Source: Peribacillus muralis (lineage in GTDB: Bacteria > Bacillota > Bacilli > Bacillales > DSM-1321). From it: a stretch of 64,000 nucleotides of DNA. The translations under genes and the position numbers were made by a program. Each line of letters starts with the position of its first letter. The first letter of the stretch is position 1. Under the pieces are notes generated by a model, which had not been told where the DNA came from, did not search any database, and worked only from the letters and a program-made list of their open reading frames with translations. The DNA is taken from NCBI RefSeq assembly GCF_001645685.2, contig NZ_CP017080.1, positions 300,001 through 364,000 on the forward strand, given 5' to 3'. This document shows positions 37,877 to 46,200 of this stretch, piece after piece.

Positions 37877-38917
37877 ATGAATGCAAAAATAAAAATCGAC
37901 AAGGCACTGCTAAATACATATAAAAATAGAGTAACCAGCTTGGTCATCATGATAGCAGGCCTTGCATGCTTACTCGTTTCGATTGTTGCTTCAATCAATC
38001 TCGGTGCCGCCGATTTGAGCTATCGGGATGTATATAACGCATTATTTCAATTCGATGAAGGTAATCCCGCTCATACGATCATTCGGCAATTAAGATTTCC
38101 GCGGGCGATTGCAGCGGTATGTGTAGGAGCTGCGTTAGCCGTCTCGGGCGCAATCATGCAGGGAATGACGAGGAATCCATTGGCAGATCCTTCTATAATG
38201 GGCGTAACCGCCGGGTCATCGTTTTTCATTGCGATAGCACTTGTGGTCATGCCGGGTATAACGTATTTGGGTTTAATGATGTTCTCTTTTGCCGGGGCAG
38301 GGTTGGGCGCAGCATTAGTGTTCGGAATCACATCGTTTTCAAGGGGGGGCATAACGCCTGTCAAGCTTGCACTGGCAGGTTCGGCCATAGCATCCTTGCT
38401 TAGCTCGCTGTCAACTGCGGTCGGAATCAAGTTCAATATCTCAAAAGATATTAGCTATTGGTTTGCCGGAGGGGTTTCAAGTGTGCAGCCGCAGCATGTT
38501 TTATTTACGCTTCCATTTATCGTGGCGGGTCTATTGGTAGCCTTGGTTCTTTCCCGCTCCATTTCCATTCTTAGCTTAGGGGAAGAGGTGGCAAAGGGAC
38601 TTGGGCAAAATACCGGCATCGTGAAGCTTATAGGGATGATCGCGGTGCTGCTGCTGACTGGCGCTGCAGTATCGATTGCCGGCATGATTGGGTTCGTAGG
38701 CTTGGTCATTCCTCATATCATCAGGTTTTTGGTCGGAAATGATTATAGGCTGATCATCCCTTGTTCGGCCATTCTCGGTGGCGTGCTCTTGCTGGTTGCC
38801 GATATCGTCGGACGGATGGTGAATGCACCGTTCGAAACGCCTGTTGGGGCGATCACGGCCATCATTGGCGTTCCCTTTTTCCTTTATTTAGCGCGTAAGG
38901 AAGGGAGGGGATTATGA
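37877..38917 (+). CDS. Siderophore ABC transporter permease, FecCD family (YfiZ-like)
   Basis: A 346-aa integral membrane subunit with about ten helices. SGAIMQGMTRNPLADPSIMGVTAG and FVGLVIPHIIRFLVG are the FecCD signatures; the latter contains the ATPase-contacting coupling region. It heads the operon on the plus side of the Fur box and overlaps the next permease gene by four bases. Confidence 0.92.
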   Translation: MNAKIKIDKALLNTYKNRVTSLVIMIAGLACLLVSIVASINLGAADLSYRDVYNALFQFDEGNPAHTIIRQLRFPRAIAAVCVGAALAVSGAIMQGMTRNPLADPSIMGVTAGSSFFIAIALVVMPGITYLGLMMFSFAGAGLGAALVFGITSFSRGGITPVKLALAGSAIASLLSSLSTAVGIKFNISKDISYWFAGGVSSVQPQHVLFTLPFIVAGLLVALVLSRSISILSLGEEVAKGLGQNTGIVKLIGMIAVLLLTGAAVSIAGMIGFVGLVIPHIIRFLVGNDYRLIIPCSAILGGVLLLVADIVGRMVNAPFETPVGAITAIIGVPFFLYLARKEGRGL

Positions 38918-39942
38918 TGCCGAAGCAATCTGGACCAAAAGATGGACGGTTTAAGATGCTGCTTGCCTTAACTGGCATGTTAACCGTGCTTGTATTTTTC
39001 ATTAGCATAAATGCAGGGTACCTCAAGATTCCACTGATGGATGTTATCTCGACATTATTGGGAAATGGCACTGCAGAAAATGAATTGACCATTTTCGATT
39101 TCCGTTTGCCGAGGATCGTTCTGGCAATACTTGTAGGCATGGGAATCGCCGTTTCGGGCGCAATATTACAGGGGATTTCCCAAAATCCATTAGCAGACCC
39201 TGGCATATTGGGCATTAACTCAGGAGCAGGATTCACGGTCGTACTTTATATGTTCTTTTTCCAAGGAACTGCTTTCTTCAGTGGATGGTCTTCCGTGTTC
39301 ATCATGCCGCTAACTGCATTGCTTGGTTCCTTCCTTGCCGCATTTTTAATTTATGTGCTTTCTTGGAAAAAGGGGCATGTGACGCCTGCGAGGCTCTTGC
39401 TGGTTGGGATAGGCATCAATGCTGCGTTCGGCGCTGGCTTGGTCATTTTCCAAATGAAAATGGAACCGAACAACTTCATGAAAGCATTAATCTGGTTATC
39501 AGGAACGATATGGGGAACGAATTGGACGTTTGTCTGGGCGTTATTACCGTGGCTGGTTGTATTGATTCCTTTCGCCATTTATAAATCAAAGGTATTGGAC
39601 GTCCTGCGCCTAGGTGACTCGATTGCCACAGGCGTCGGTGTCAGGATAGAAAGGGAACGCAGGCTATTATTGATGATTTCCGTGGCATTGGCGGGTGTGT
39701 GTGTTTCCGTGGGTGGAGGCATTACCTTTTTAGGCTTGATTGCCCCGCATATGGCAAGAAGGTTAGTAGGGGCTAGACATGCAAGAGTATTGCCATTGAC
39801 TGCTATGCTGGGTGCGTTATTACTGTTATCCGCCGATACATTGGGACGGGTCATCATGGCCCCGGTGGAACTTCCGGTAGGCATCATCGTCTCGATCCTA
39901 GGAGCTCCGTACTTTATTTACTTGCTTGTGAAAAACATTTAA
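38914..39942 (+). CDS. Siderophore ABC transporter permease, FecCD family (YfhA-like)
   Basis: A 342-aa partner permease with about nine to ten helices and the SGAILQGISQNPLADPGILG and FLGLIAPHMARRLVG motifs. It pairs with the preceding permease as a heterodimer. GGGAGGGG lies before the two adjacent ATGs at 38914 and 38917. A terminator follows. Confidence 0.92.
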   Translation: MMPKQSGPKDGRFKMLLALTGMLTVLVFFISINAGYLKIPLMDVISTLLGNGTAENELTIFDFRLPRIVLAILVGMGIAVSGAILQGISQNPLADPGILGINSGAGFTVVLYMFFFQGTAFFSGWSSVFIMPLTALLGSFLAAFLIYVLSWKKGHVTPARLLLVGIGINAAFGAGLVIFQMKMEPNNFMKALIWLSGTIWGTNWTFVWALLPWLVVLIPFAIYKSKVLDVLRLGDSIATGVGVRIERERRLLLMISVALAGVCVSVGGGITFLGLIAPHMARRLVGARHARVLPLTAMLGALLLLSADTLGRVIMAPVELPVGIIVSILGAPYFIYLLVKNI

Positions 39943-39959
39943 AATTGAGCAACTTGAAG

Positions 39960-39998
39960 GAGATGCAGTCTGTATTTTTGCAGGCGGCATCTTTTTTA
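39960..39998 (+). terminator. Terminator after the permease operon
   Basis: AGATGCAGTCTGTA pairs imperfectly with TGCAGGCGGCATCT and is followed by T6. A close relative of this hairpin sits at 62047-62077. The rest of the gap to hutP (40000-40228) contains no gene that I can see. Confidence 0.82.
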
Positions 39999-40228
39999 GG
40001 TTCCGATGCAAGAGTGAAGCGAAGTGGAAGGAGCGAGCCCAAGGCACACCCCGCCGGAGTCTTCACTACCGCCCCAAAAAAGCAAGTGCCTGCAGCGGAA
40101 AGAAACGATTGACTTCCAAATCCTCCACTATGCTGTGTTTTTCTTGATAATGTAGGCGATGGGCCATTTTTTGGATATGCAATCTGTGTGATGTAAGGCT
40201 TGCGTCAAAAAGATATCTAAAAAATATG

Positions 40229-40283
40229 TTGACCGAACGGCTTGTACCCGCTTACAATAATAGTTAGTTATTAGTCAATTTAG
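40229..40283 (+). promoter_or_regulatory. hut promoter and UAG-rich leader
   Basis: TTGACC (40229-40234), 18 bases, TACAAT (40253-40258) is a plausible sigma-A promoter. The following leader contains TAG at 40261, 40265, 40272 and 40281. HutP of B. subtilis binds spaced UAG triplets, so this leader could be a HutP target. Confidence 0.6.
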
Positions 40284-40305
40284 AAAATTGAAAAAGAGGT
40301 TCTGC

Positions 40306-40755
40306 ATGAGTAAGGAATTCGACAGAAGAATCGGGCGCCATGCAATCATGTACGCGTTTGCGGAAGAAGAGGAAGAAATCTCATTAACAAATGATCTAAA
40401 GCGAATGAATTGGCTTTACGGTAAAGGGAAGGTCGGATCGATGGAGCTGCAGAAAATAGTCGCAGCCATTGAGACATCAGCGAAAAGGCTGGGATTAGTC
40501 AATCCTGATATATATCGGGAAATGCATGCGCTATATCATGCAATCATCGAGGCCTTGCATGGGGTGACTCGGGGCCAAGTCGAGCTTGGCGGTCTTTTGA
40601 GGACGGCAGGACTTCGGTTTGCAATCGTCCGTGGCAGGCCGTTCAAGAACAGTGACGAGGGCGAATGGATAGCGGTCGCCGTGTATGGAACGATTGGAGC
40701 GCCGGTTCGGGGATTTGAACATGAAGCGGTTGGCTTGGGAATTAACCACATTTAA
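40306..40755 (+). CDS. hutP: Histidine-dependent RNA-binding antiterminator HutP
   Basis: A 149-aa protein similar to B. subtilis HutP over its full length, including [37 protein letters not shown], and the C-terminal [22 protein letters not shown] with the histidines used for metal and L-histidine binding. It binds UAG-containing RNA when histidine and Mg2+ are present. The frame is open from a TTG at 40288, but AAGAGGT lies before the ATG at 40306. It directly precedes hutH. Confidence 0.95.
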   Translation: MSKEFDRRIGRHAIMYAFAEEEEEISLTNDLKRMNWLYGKGKVGSMELQKIVAAIETSAKRLGLVNPDIYREMHALYHAIIEALHGVTRGQVELGGLLRTAGLRFAIVRGRPFKNSDEGEWIAVAVYGTIGAPVRGFEHEAVGLGINHI

Positions 40756-40770
40756 ATAATTTAAAGCCTA

Positions 40771-40789
40771 TAGTTAATTAGTGAATTAG
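40771..40789 (+). promoter_or_regulatory. Three evenly spaced UAG triplets before hutH, candidate HutP site
   Basis: TAG occurs at 40771-40773, 40779-40781 and 40787-40789, exactly 8 bases apart. HutP hexamers bind three UAG triplets with similar spacing. The last triplet overlaps the hutH ribosome-binding region. No terminator hairpin fits in the 45-base gap between hutP and hutH, so any control here would differ from the B. subtilis terminator scheme. Confidence 0.55.
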
Positions 40790-40800
40790 GGGTGCAGGAA

Positions 40801-42318
40801 ATGATTACATTAACAGGCCAAACTTTAACGATTGAAGATGCGAAGCAGGTATTGTATGGAGGGGCATTTGTCACGGCATCTGCCGAGAGTGTCCAAAAGG
40901 TCGAAAAAAGCAGGGAAGCGGTTGAGAATATCGTAAAACAAAAGAAAGTCGTCTATGGGATAACAACAGGTTTCGGAAAATTTAGCGATGTCTTGATTGA
41001 TGCAGGTGATGCAGAGCAGCTGCAGTGGAATTTGATCCATTCCCATGCATGCGGTGTAGGCGAACCGTTTCCTGAGGTGGTTTCAAGAGCGATGGTCCTT
41101 CTCCGTGCCAATGCGCTATTAAAAGGGTTCTCCGGTGTGCGCCCTGTGGTCATCGAACGTTTGATTGAGCTTTTGAATGCCGGGGTCCATCCGGTCATCC
41201 CCCAGCAAGGCTCACTTGGGGCGAGTGGCGACTTGGCGCCGCTTTCCCATTTGGCTTTGGTATTGATGGGAGAAGGGGAAGTGTTCTACAAAGGAGAACG
41301 AATGGAGGCGATCACGGCATTATCGAAAGAAGGCATACTGCCGCTGACACTGAAAGCGAAAGAAGGGCTGGCTTTGATCAATGGCACGCAGGCGATGACG
41401 GGGATGGGTCTGGTCAATTACATTGAAGCGGAGCAGCTTGCCCATCAAACAGAGGCGATTGCTTCCATGACGCTGGAAGGGTTGCGCGGCATCGAAGACG
41501 CCTTTGATGCGGATGTGCATCTTGCCCGCGGTTATCGCCAGCAAACGGAAGTTGCTGAAAGGATTCGCCGCATGATCAACGGGAGTCAGCTCATCACCAA
41601 GCAAGGGGAGCTCCGGGTACAGGATGCTTATTCGCTTCGCTGCATCCCGCAGGTGCACGGGGCATCCTGGCAAACGCTCGATTATGTAAAAGAAAAACTG
41701 GAAATCGAAATGAATGCTGCGACGGATAATCCGCTTATTTTCGATGATGGTGAAAAGGTTATTTCCGGGGGCAACTTCCATGGCCAGCCGATAGCGTTTG
41801 CGATGGACTTCATGAAAATCGCCGTTGCCGAGCTTGCTAACATTTCCGAGCGCCGCATAGAGCGACTCGTCAATCCCCAGTTGAATGATTTACCGCCATT
41901 CCTCAGTCCGTCACCTGGCTTGCAATCGGGGGCGATGATCATGCAATATTGTGCTGCTTCTCTCGTTTCTGAAAATAAAACATTGGCACATCCGGCAAGT
42001 GTGGATTCCATTCCATCTTCAGCGAATCAGGAGGATCATGTGAGCATGGGGACGATTGGATCGCGACACGCCCATCAAATCATTCAAAACGTCCGCCGCG
42101 TATTGGCGATTGAGCTCATTTGTGCCCTGCAAGCGGTGGAATACCGAGGGACGGAAAAAATGGCTCCGTTCACGAAGGATTTTTACACGGAAGCAAGAAA
42201 AATCATTCCTAGCATTACGCAAGATCGAATCTTTGCAAAGGATATTGAAGCAGCCGCCAGCTGGTTACTTGAAATCGATTGGAATTCCTTCATTCATGGG
42301 AACTTGCCCACGACATGA
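40801..42318 (+). CDS. hutH: Histidine ammonia-lyase HutH
   Basis: A 505-aa enzyme that deaminates histidine to urocanate. The Ala-Ser-Gly that forms the MIO cofactor is at residues 141-143 ([12 protein letters not shown]), and [10 protein letters not shown] and [13 protein letters not shown] are intact. A GTG at 40792 is in frame, but TAGGGGTG lies at proper spacing before the ATG at 40801. Urocanase, imidazolonepropionase and formimidoylglutamase genes do not follow, unlike B. subtilis. Confidence 0.96.
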   Translation: MITLTGQTLTIEDAKQVLYGGAFVTASAESVQKVEKSREAVENIVKQKKVVYGITTGFGKFSDVLIDAGDAEQLQWNLIHSHACGVGEPFPEVVSRAMVLLRANALLKGFSGVRPVVIERLIELLNAGVHPVIPQQGSLGASGDLAPLSHLALVLMGEGEVFYKGERMEAITALSKEGILPLTLKAKEGLALINGTQAMTGMGLVNYIEAEQLAHQTEAIASMTLEGLRGIEDAFDADVHLARGYRQQTEVAERIRRMINGSQLITKQGELRVQDAYSLRCIPQVHGASWQTLDYVKEKLEIEMNAATDNPLIFDDGEKVISGGNFHGQPIAFAMDFMKIAVAELANISERRIERLVNPQLNDLPPFLSPSPGLQSGAMIMQYCAASLVSENKTLAHPASVDSIPSSANQEDHVSMGTIGSRHAHQIIQNVRRVLAIELICALQAVEYRGTEKMAPFTKDFYTEARKIIPSITQDRIFAKDIEAAASWLLEIDWNSFIHGNLPTT

Positions 42319-42545
42319 TGTGGAATGACAGAATGTAAGATGGAAGCGATTCTCTTCTAAACGTTAGGCTTATAAGCTCTTTACGGGTTTTTAAGCCTGA
42401 CAATGCTACATAAAGTACATGGTTCCCAATCCCAAGCAGTTCTGCTGAAAAGAGACTTGGACACAGGAAAAATCGAAAGCTGCAAACGATTATATGGTCG
42501 AATTTGATTTAAGGATTAAAAATGCATGCTTGGAGGGGAATTAAT

Positions 42546-44033
42546 TTGGAAAATCGCCAATTGCAACTGCCCGTTAAAACGGAGCAAAACGAACCGCCCC
42601 ATACTTTGCAAAGGAAATTAAAAGCACGTCACCTGACGATGATTTCATTAGGCGGCGCAATTGGAACGGGACTTTTTCTTGGAAGCGGCCCGGCCATCCA
42701 TTCTGCAGGGCCGGGCGGGGCATTGGTTGCATATGCCGTCATTGGCATCATGGTTTATTTCATTATGACAAGTCTAGGGGAATTGGCTTCATTCATGCCA
42801 GTCAGCGGCGCTTTCAGTACCTATGCCACAAGATTCATCGATCCCGCAATCGGATTTGCGCTTGGCTGGAACTATTGGTTCACATGGGCGATGACGCTTG
42901 CCGCGGAACTCTCTGCCGCAACGATGGTCATGAAATTCTGGTTTCCCCACAGTCCATCATTTTTATGGAGTTCCATGTTTTTAGTTTTGATATTCCTATT
43001 GAATTACATATCCGTTAAAGGGTATGGCGAAGGGGAATATTGGTTTTCACTCATCAAGGTCGCGACAATTGTCATTTTTATCGTTGTCGGTATATTGATG
43101 ATATTCGGAATCATGAACGGAGAGGCGATCGGTTTTAAAAATTTCACGGTAGGTGACGCGCCGTTTGCTGGCGGGTTCTTGGCGACATTGGGAATTTTCA
43201 TAGCTGCTGGCTTTTCTTTTCAAGGAACGGAAATCGTCGGTGTGGCAGCGGGTGAGAGCGAGGACCCTGCCAAAAATGTTCCCAAGGCCGTTCGCAGCAT
43301 CTTTTGGCGAATATTCCTCTTTTATATTTTAGCGATATTGATCATCGGCTTGATTGTTCCTTATACGAATGGGAGTCTTCAGGGACATACGATCATGGTC
43401 AGCCCGTTCACGATGGTATTCGAAAAAGTGGGACTGGCATTTGCAGCTTCGGTGATGAATGCCATCATCTTAACCGCCGTATTATCCGCAGGTAATTCAA
43501 GTCTCTATGTGACAAGCCGTATGCTGTACTCCATGGCAAATGAAGGGCTGGCACCAAAGATCTTCGGAAAGCTCAATAAACGCGGCGTTCCGATCTGGGG
43601 ACTTATCGTCACTTCACTTGTAGGCATGCTCGCATTTTTCGCTTCCGTTTTCGGTGACGGAGTGATATATGTTTGGCTGATGAATGCTGTCGGAGTCACG
43701 GGTTTTATTTTTTGGCTTGGCATAGCGGCGAGTCATTACCGCTTTCGCAAGGCATACATCGCTCAAGGGCACTCATTGGCTGACCTTCCCTATCTGTCAA
43801 AATGGTTTCCCTTCGGTCCGATATTTTCGTTTGTCCTTTGTTTCTTCGTTTTATTGGCGCAAAACTATCAAGCTTTCCTGGGAGACCATATCAATTGGGC
43901 CGGTGTGATGGCTGCTTATCTTGGCATCCCGTTTTTTCTGGTGATGTGGCTTGGCTATAAGTTCATTAAGAAAACGAAAGTGATCCCGCTGGAAAAGTGC
44001 CAGATTGATTTTAATGAACACAGGAATATGTAA
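42546..44033 (+). CDS. Amino acid permease (APC superfamily, AAT type)
   Basis: A 495-aa transporter with about twelve helices and the AAT family motifs RHLTMISLGGAIGTGLFLGSG and FQGTEIVGVAAGESEDP. ORF-extending upstream codons exist, but GGAGGGG at 42532-42538 points to the TTG at 42546. Relatives transport lysine, histidine or other amino acids. Its place after hutH suggests histidine uptake (as HutM in B. subtilis), but a 227-base gap separates them and the substrate is not proven. Confidence 0.85.
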   Translation: MENRQLQLPVKTEQNEPPHTLQRKLKARHLTMISLGGAIGTGLFLGSGPAIHSAGPGGALVAYAVIGIMVYFIMTSLGELASFMPVSGAFSTYATRFIDPAIGFALGWNYWFTWAMTLAAELSAATMVMKFWFPHSPSFLWSSMFLVLIFLLNYISVKGYGEGEYWFSLIKVATIVIFIVVGILMIFGIMNGEAIGFKNFTVGDAPFAGGFLATLGIFIAAGFSFQGTEIVGVAAGESEDPAKNVPKAVRSIFWRIFLFYILAILIIGLIVPYTNGSLQGHTIMVSPFTMVFEKVGLAFAASVMNAIILTAVLSAGNSSLYVTSRMLYSMANEGLAPKIFGKLNKRGVPIWGLIVTSLVGMLAFFASVFGDGVIYVWLMNAVGVTGFIFWLGIAASHYRFRKAYIAQGHSLADLPYLSKWFPFGPIFSFVLCFFVLLAQNYQAFLGDHINWAGVMAAYLGIPFFLVMWLGYKFIKKTKVIPLEKCQIDFNEHRNM

Positions 44034-44048
44034 TGTACGATAAGAAGG

Positions 44049-44083
44049 AAACCTTGAAATGGAACTATTTTCAAGGTTTTTTA
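44049..44083 (+). terminator. Terminator after the permease gene
   Basis: A perfect 11-bp stem AAACCTTGAAA / TTTCAAGGTTT, followed by T-rich sequence. Confidence 0.9.
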
Positions 44084-44433
44084 TTTGGAATTCGGGGTAA
44101 TAAAATATGAGATTATCCGATTATAAAATTCACGCATCATTTAATTTTGGGTTTTATTGGAAAAACACTTCTTTAAAAAAACTGAAAAAAATTCATTGCC
44201 GTAAGTTTGCCCTTCGTTTTGAGGCTTACGAGGACGTTGATATATCAACGGTTTTTCGGGATTTCGGAACCCATGGAGTGGAATGTCATTTTGGGCATTT
44301 TAGGCAGGAATGCGGCAGTACATCATTTGAATTTATATTCATTGTTTGTTAAGGTAATGAAGTGCTTTAGGGATAAAGGTTCAGTCCCTATGCTGTGACT
44401 GACCAAAACATTAAAATAAAAACCATTATATTT

Positions 44434-44507
44434 CAGTTGGTATTTGCTGTGCCATTTCTTTTCCTCATTTGTATGCACCTCGTTTCCATGCTCAAATTAG
44501 ACACATG
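44434..44507 (+). repeat. Diverged duplicate element upstream of opuA, copy 1
   Basis: Shares ordered blocks with copy 2: CAGTTGGTAT, TTTCCTCA, TTGT, TGCACCTC, ATGCTCAA, TTA and CACAT. The spacing differs by a few bases. Confidence 0.5.
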
Positions 44508-44655
44508 GGAATTTTAATAATCATTTTACAAATGCGTTTTGGTGCCACATACCGCAGGCATCATTCCATCTGATTTAGGAAAATGAAATACTATAGAGGG
44601 AAATCTTTGTCCAAAACTTGGGCAAAATCTCTAAGTGGAAAAATCGTTTAGATTA

Positions 44656-44740
44656 CAGTTGGTATAGGTTGTACCTGCTAATTTCCTCAGTTGTGATTGC
44701 ACCTCTTTATCCTACTTGAAATGCTCAATTAATCACACAT
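44656..44740 (+). repeat. Diverged duplicate element upstream of opuA, copy 2
   Basis: Second copy of the element at 44434-44507, about 220 bases downstream in the same orientation and about 250 bases before the opuAA start codon. Confidence 0.5.
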
Positions 44741-44990
44741 ATATAATCCAAGTAAAGAATTCCTTCTTGGGAAGGATAAATAGTAATTATTTCTTTACAC
44801 GAGGGTACCCCCATATATGTGTCCATTCCGCTTTTTTTTGACCGAACAAAAGAAAAAGTGTAGAGGTAGAACCGTTTTTTACATTCCGGTTATTTCAAGG
44901 GACTTGTGTATAAATCATCATCACTCGCATAAAACGGGGAAATTCAGCAAAACTGAAACATATGGGCAACTATTAGAATGAGGTGACTTG

Positions 44991-46196
44991 ATGAAGCCAT
45001 ATGTAGAAGTCAGAAATGTCTCGAAAATTTTTGGGAAATCTCCAAAAGCAGCAACAGATTTATTGATTAAAGGCAAATCCAAAAAAGAAATCCTGAAAGA
45101 AACGGGACAGACTGTCGGCGTTAATAACGTGAATTTCGAGATTTATCCTGGCGAAATTTTTGTCATCATGGGTTTATCCGGTAGTGGTAAATCGACGTTG
45201 ATTCGTATGTTCAATCGTTTAATCGATCCTACCCTTGGTGAAATATTGATTGGGGGAGAAGATATCGTAAAGATGAACGCCGCCCGCTTAAGGGAAGTCA
45301 GGCAAAAGAAAATAAGCATGGTGTTTCAAAACTTTGCTTTATTCCCGCATAAAACGATATTGGAAAACGCGGAATTCGGGCTCGAAATCCAAAAGGTCGA
45401 TCCGGCAAAACGTCATGATAAAGCGATGAAGGCACTTGAGGCGGTTGGATTGAAGGGCTATGAAAATCAGCTTCCTTCCCAGCTTAGCGGCGGAATGCAG
45501 CAAAGGGTCGGATTAGCTCGTGCGCTAGCAAGTGACACGGACGTATTATTGATGGATGAAGCCTTTAGCGCCCTTGATCCATTGATACGTAAGGATATGC
45601 AGGATGAGCTGGTTGAAATTCAGGATCAGTATAAAAAAACGATCATTTTCATTACCCATGATCTTGATGAAGCGTTGCGAATCGGCGATAGGATCGCTCT
45701 TATGAAGGATGGAAGCGTGATTCAGCTGGGAACACCAGAACAAATCATGATGAATCCAGCCAATGAATTTGTCGAGAAGTTCGTTGAAGATGTTGATTTA
45801 TCAAAAGTATTGACAGCTTCTCATGTGATGATCCGTCCAGAAAAAATCTCAGTTGACAGAGGTCCGAGGGTTGCCTTGGAAATCATGCGTAAACAGGGGT
45901 ATTCCAGCATTTTCGTTGTGGATAGGAAGCAGAAATTATTGGGAGCGGTGACTGCTGAACAGGCTCGTCAGGCAATGAGCAATAATCAATCGATTTCTGA
46001 AGTGATGACAACGGATATCCCAACCGTAAAAGAGGATGAATTACTTGGAAACCTAATGGACGTGATGGCAACGTCAAGCTTGCCCATCTCAGTCATTGAC
46101 GATGAGAAAAGAATTAAAGGGATTCTGCTCCGCGGTGCCGTAATCGGTGCCTTGGCAGGAAATAAAGATTCCTTGAATGAAATGGAGAGTGAATAA
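44991..46196 (+). CDS. opuAA: Glycine betaine ABC transporter ATPase OpuAA
   Basis: A 401-aa ATP-binding subunit of the OpuA osmoprotectant importer. Walker A GLSGSGKST, signature LSGGMQQRVGLARALA and Walker B LLMDEAFSALDP are present, followed by a tandem CBS pair in the last 130 residues, which in OpuA senses ionic strength. GAGGTG precedes the ATG at 44991. The permease/binding protein gene starts four bases after the stop codon. Confidence 0.93.
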   Translation: MKPYVEVRNVSKIFGKSPKAATDLLIKGKSKKEILKETGQTVGVNNVNFEIYPGEIFVIMGLSGSGKSTLIRMFNRLIDPTLGEILIGGEDIVKMNAARLREVRQKKISMVFQNFALFPHKTILENAEFGLEIQKVDPAKRHDKAMKALEAVGLKGYENQLPSQLSGGMQQRVGLARALASDTDVLLMDEAFSALDPLIRKDMQDELVEIQDQYKKTIIFITHDLDEALRIGDRIALMKDGSVIQLGTPEQIMMNPANEFVEKFVEDVDLSKVLTASHVMIRPEKISVDRGPRVALEIMRKQGYSSIFVVDRKQKLLGAVTAEQARQAMSNNQSISEVMTTDIPTVKEDELLGNLMDVMATSSLPISVIDDEKRIKGILLRGAVIGALAGNKDSLNEMESE

Positions 46197-46200
46197 TTCA

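Larger units (their letters stand above)
44084..44990. other. Long AT-rich intergenic region before opuA
   Basis: About 900 bases without a gene that I can support. An 81-codon frame at 44107 has only a weak ribosome site and an unnatural composition. The region contains a diverged duplication (44434-44507 and 44656-44740) and presumably the osmoregulated promoter of opuA, which I could not place with certainty. Confidence 0.5.

Noticed and set aside
44107-44352. 81-codon open frame before opuA
   Set aside because: Only a distant GGGGT precedes it, the composition is unlike a protein from this genome, and an overlapping frame is equally open.
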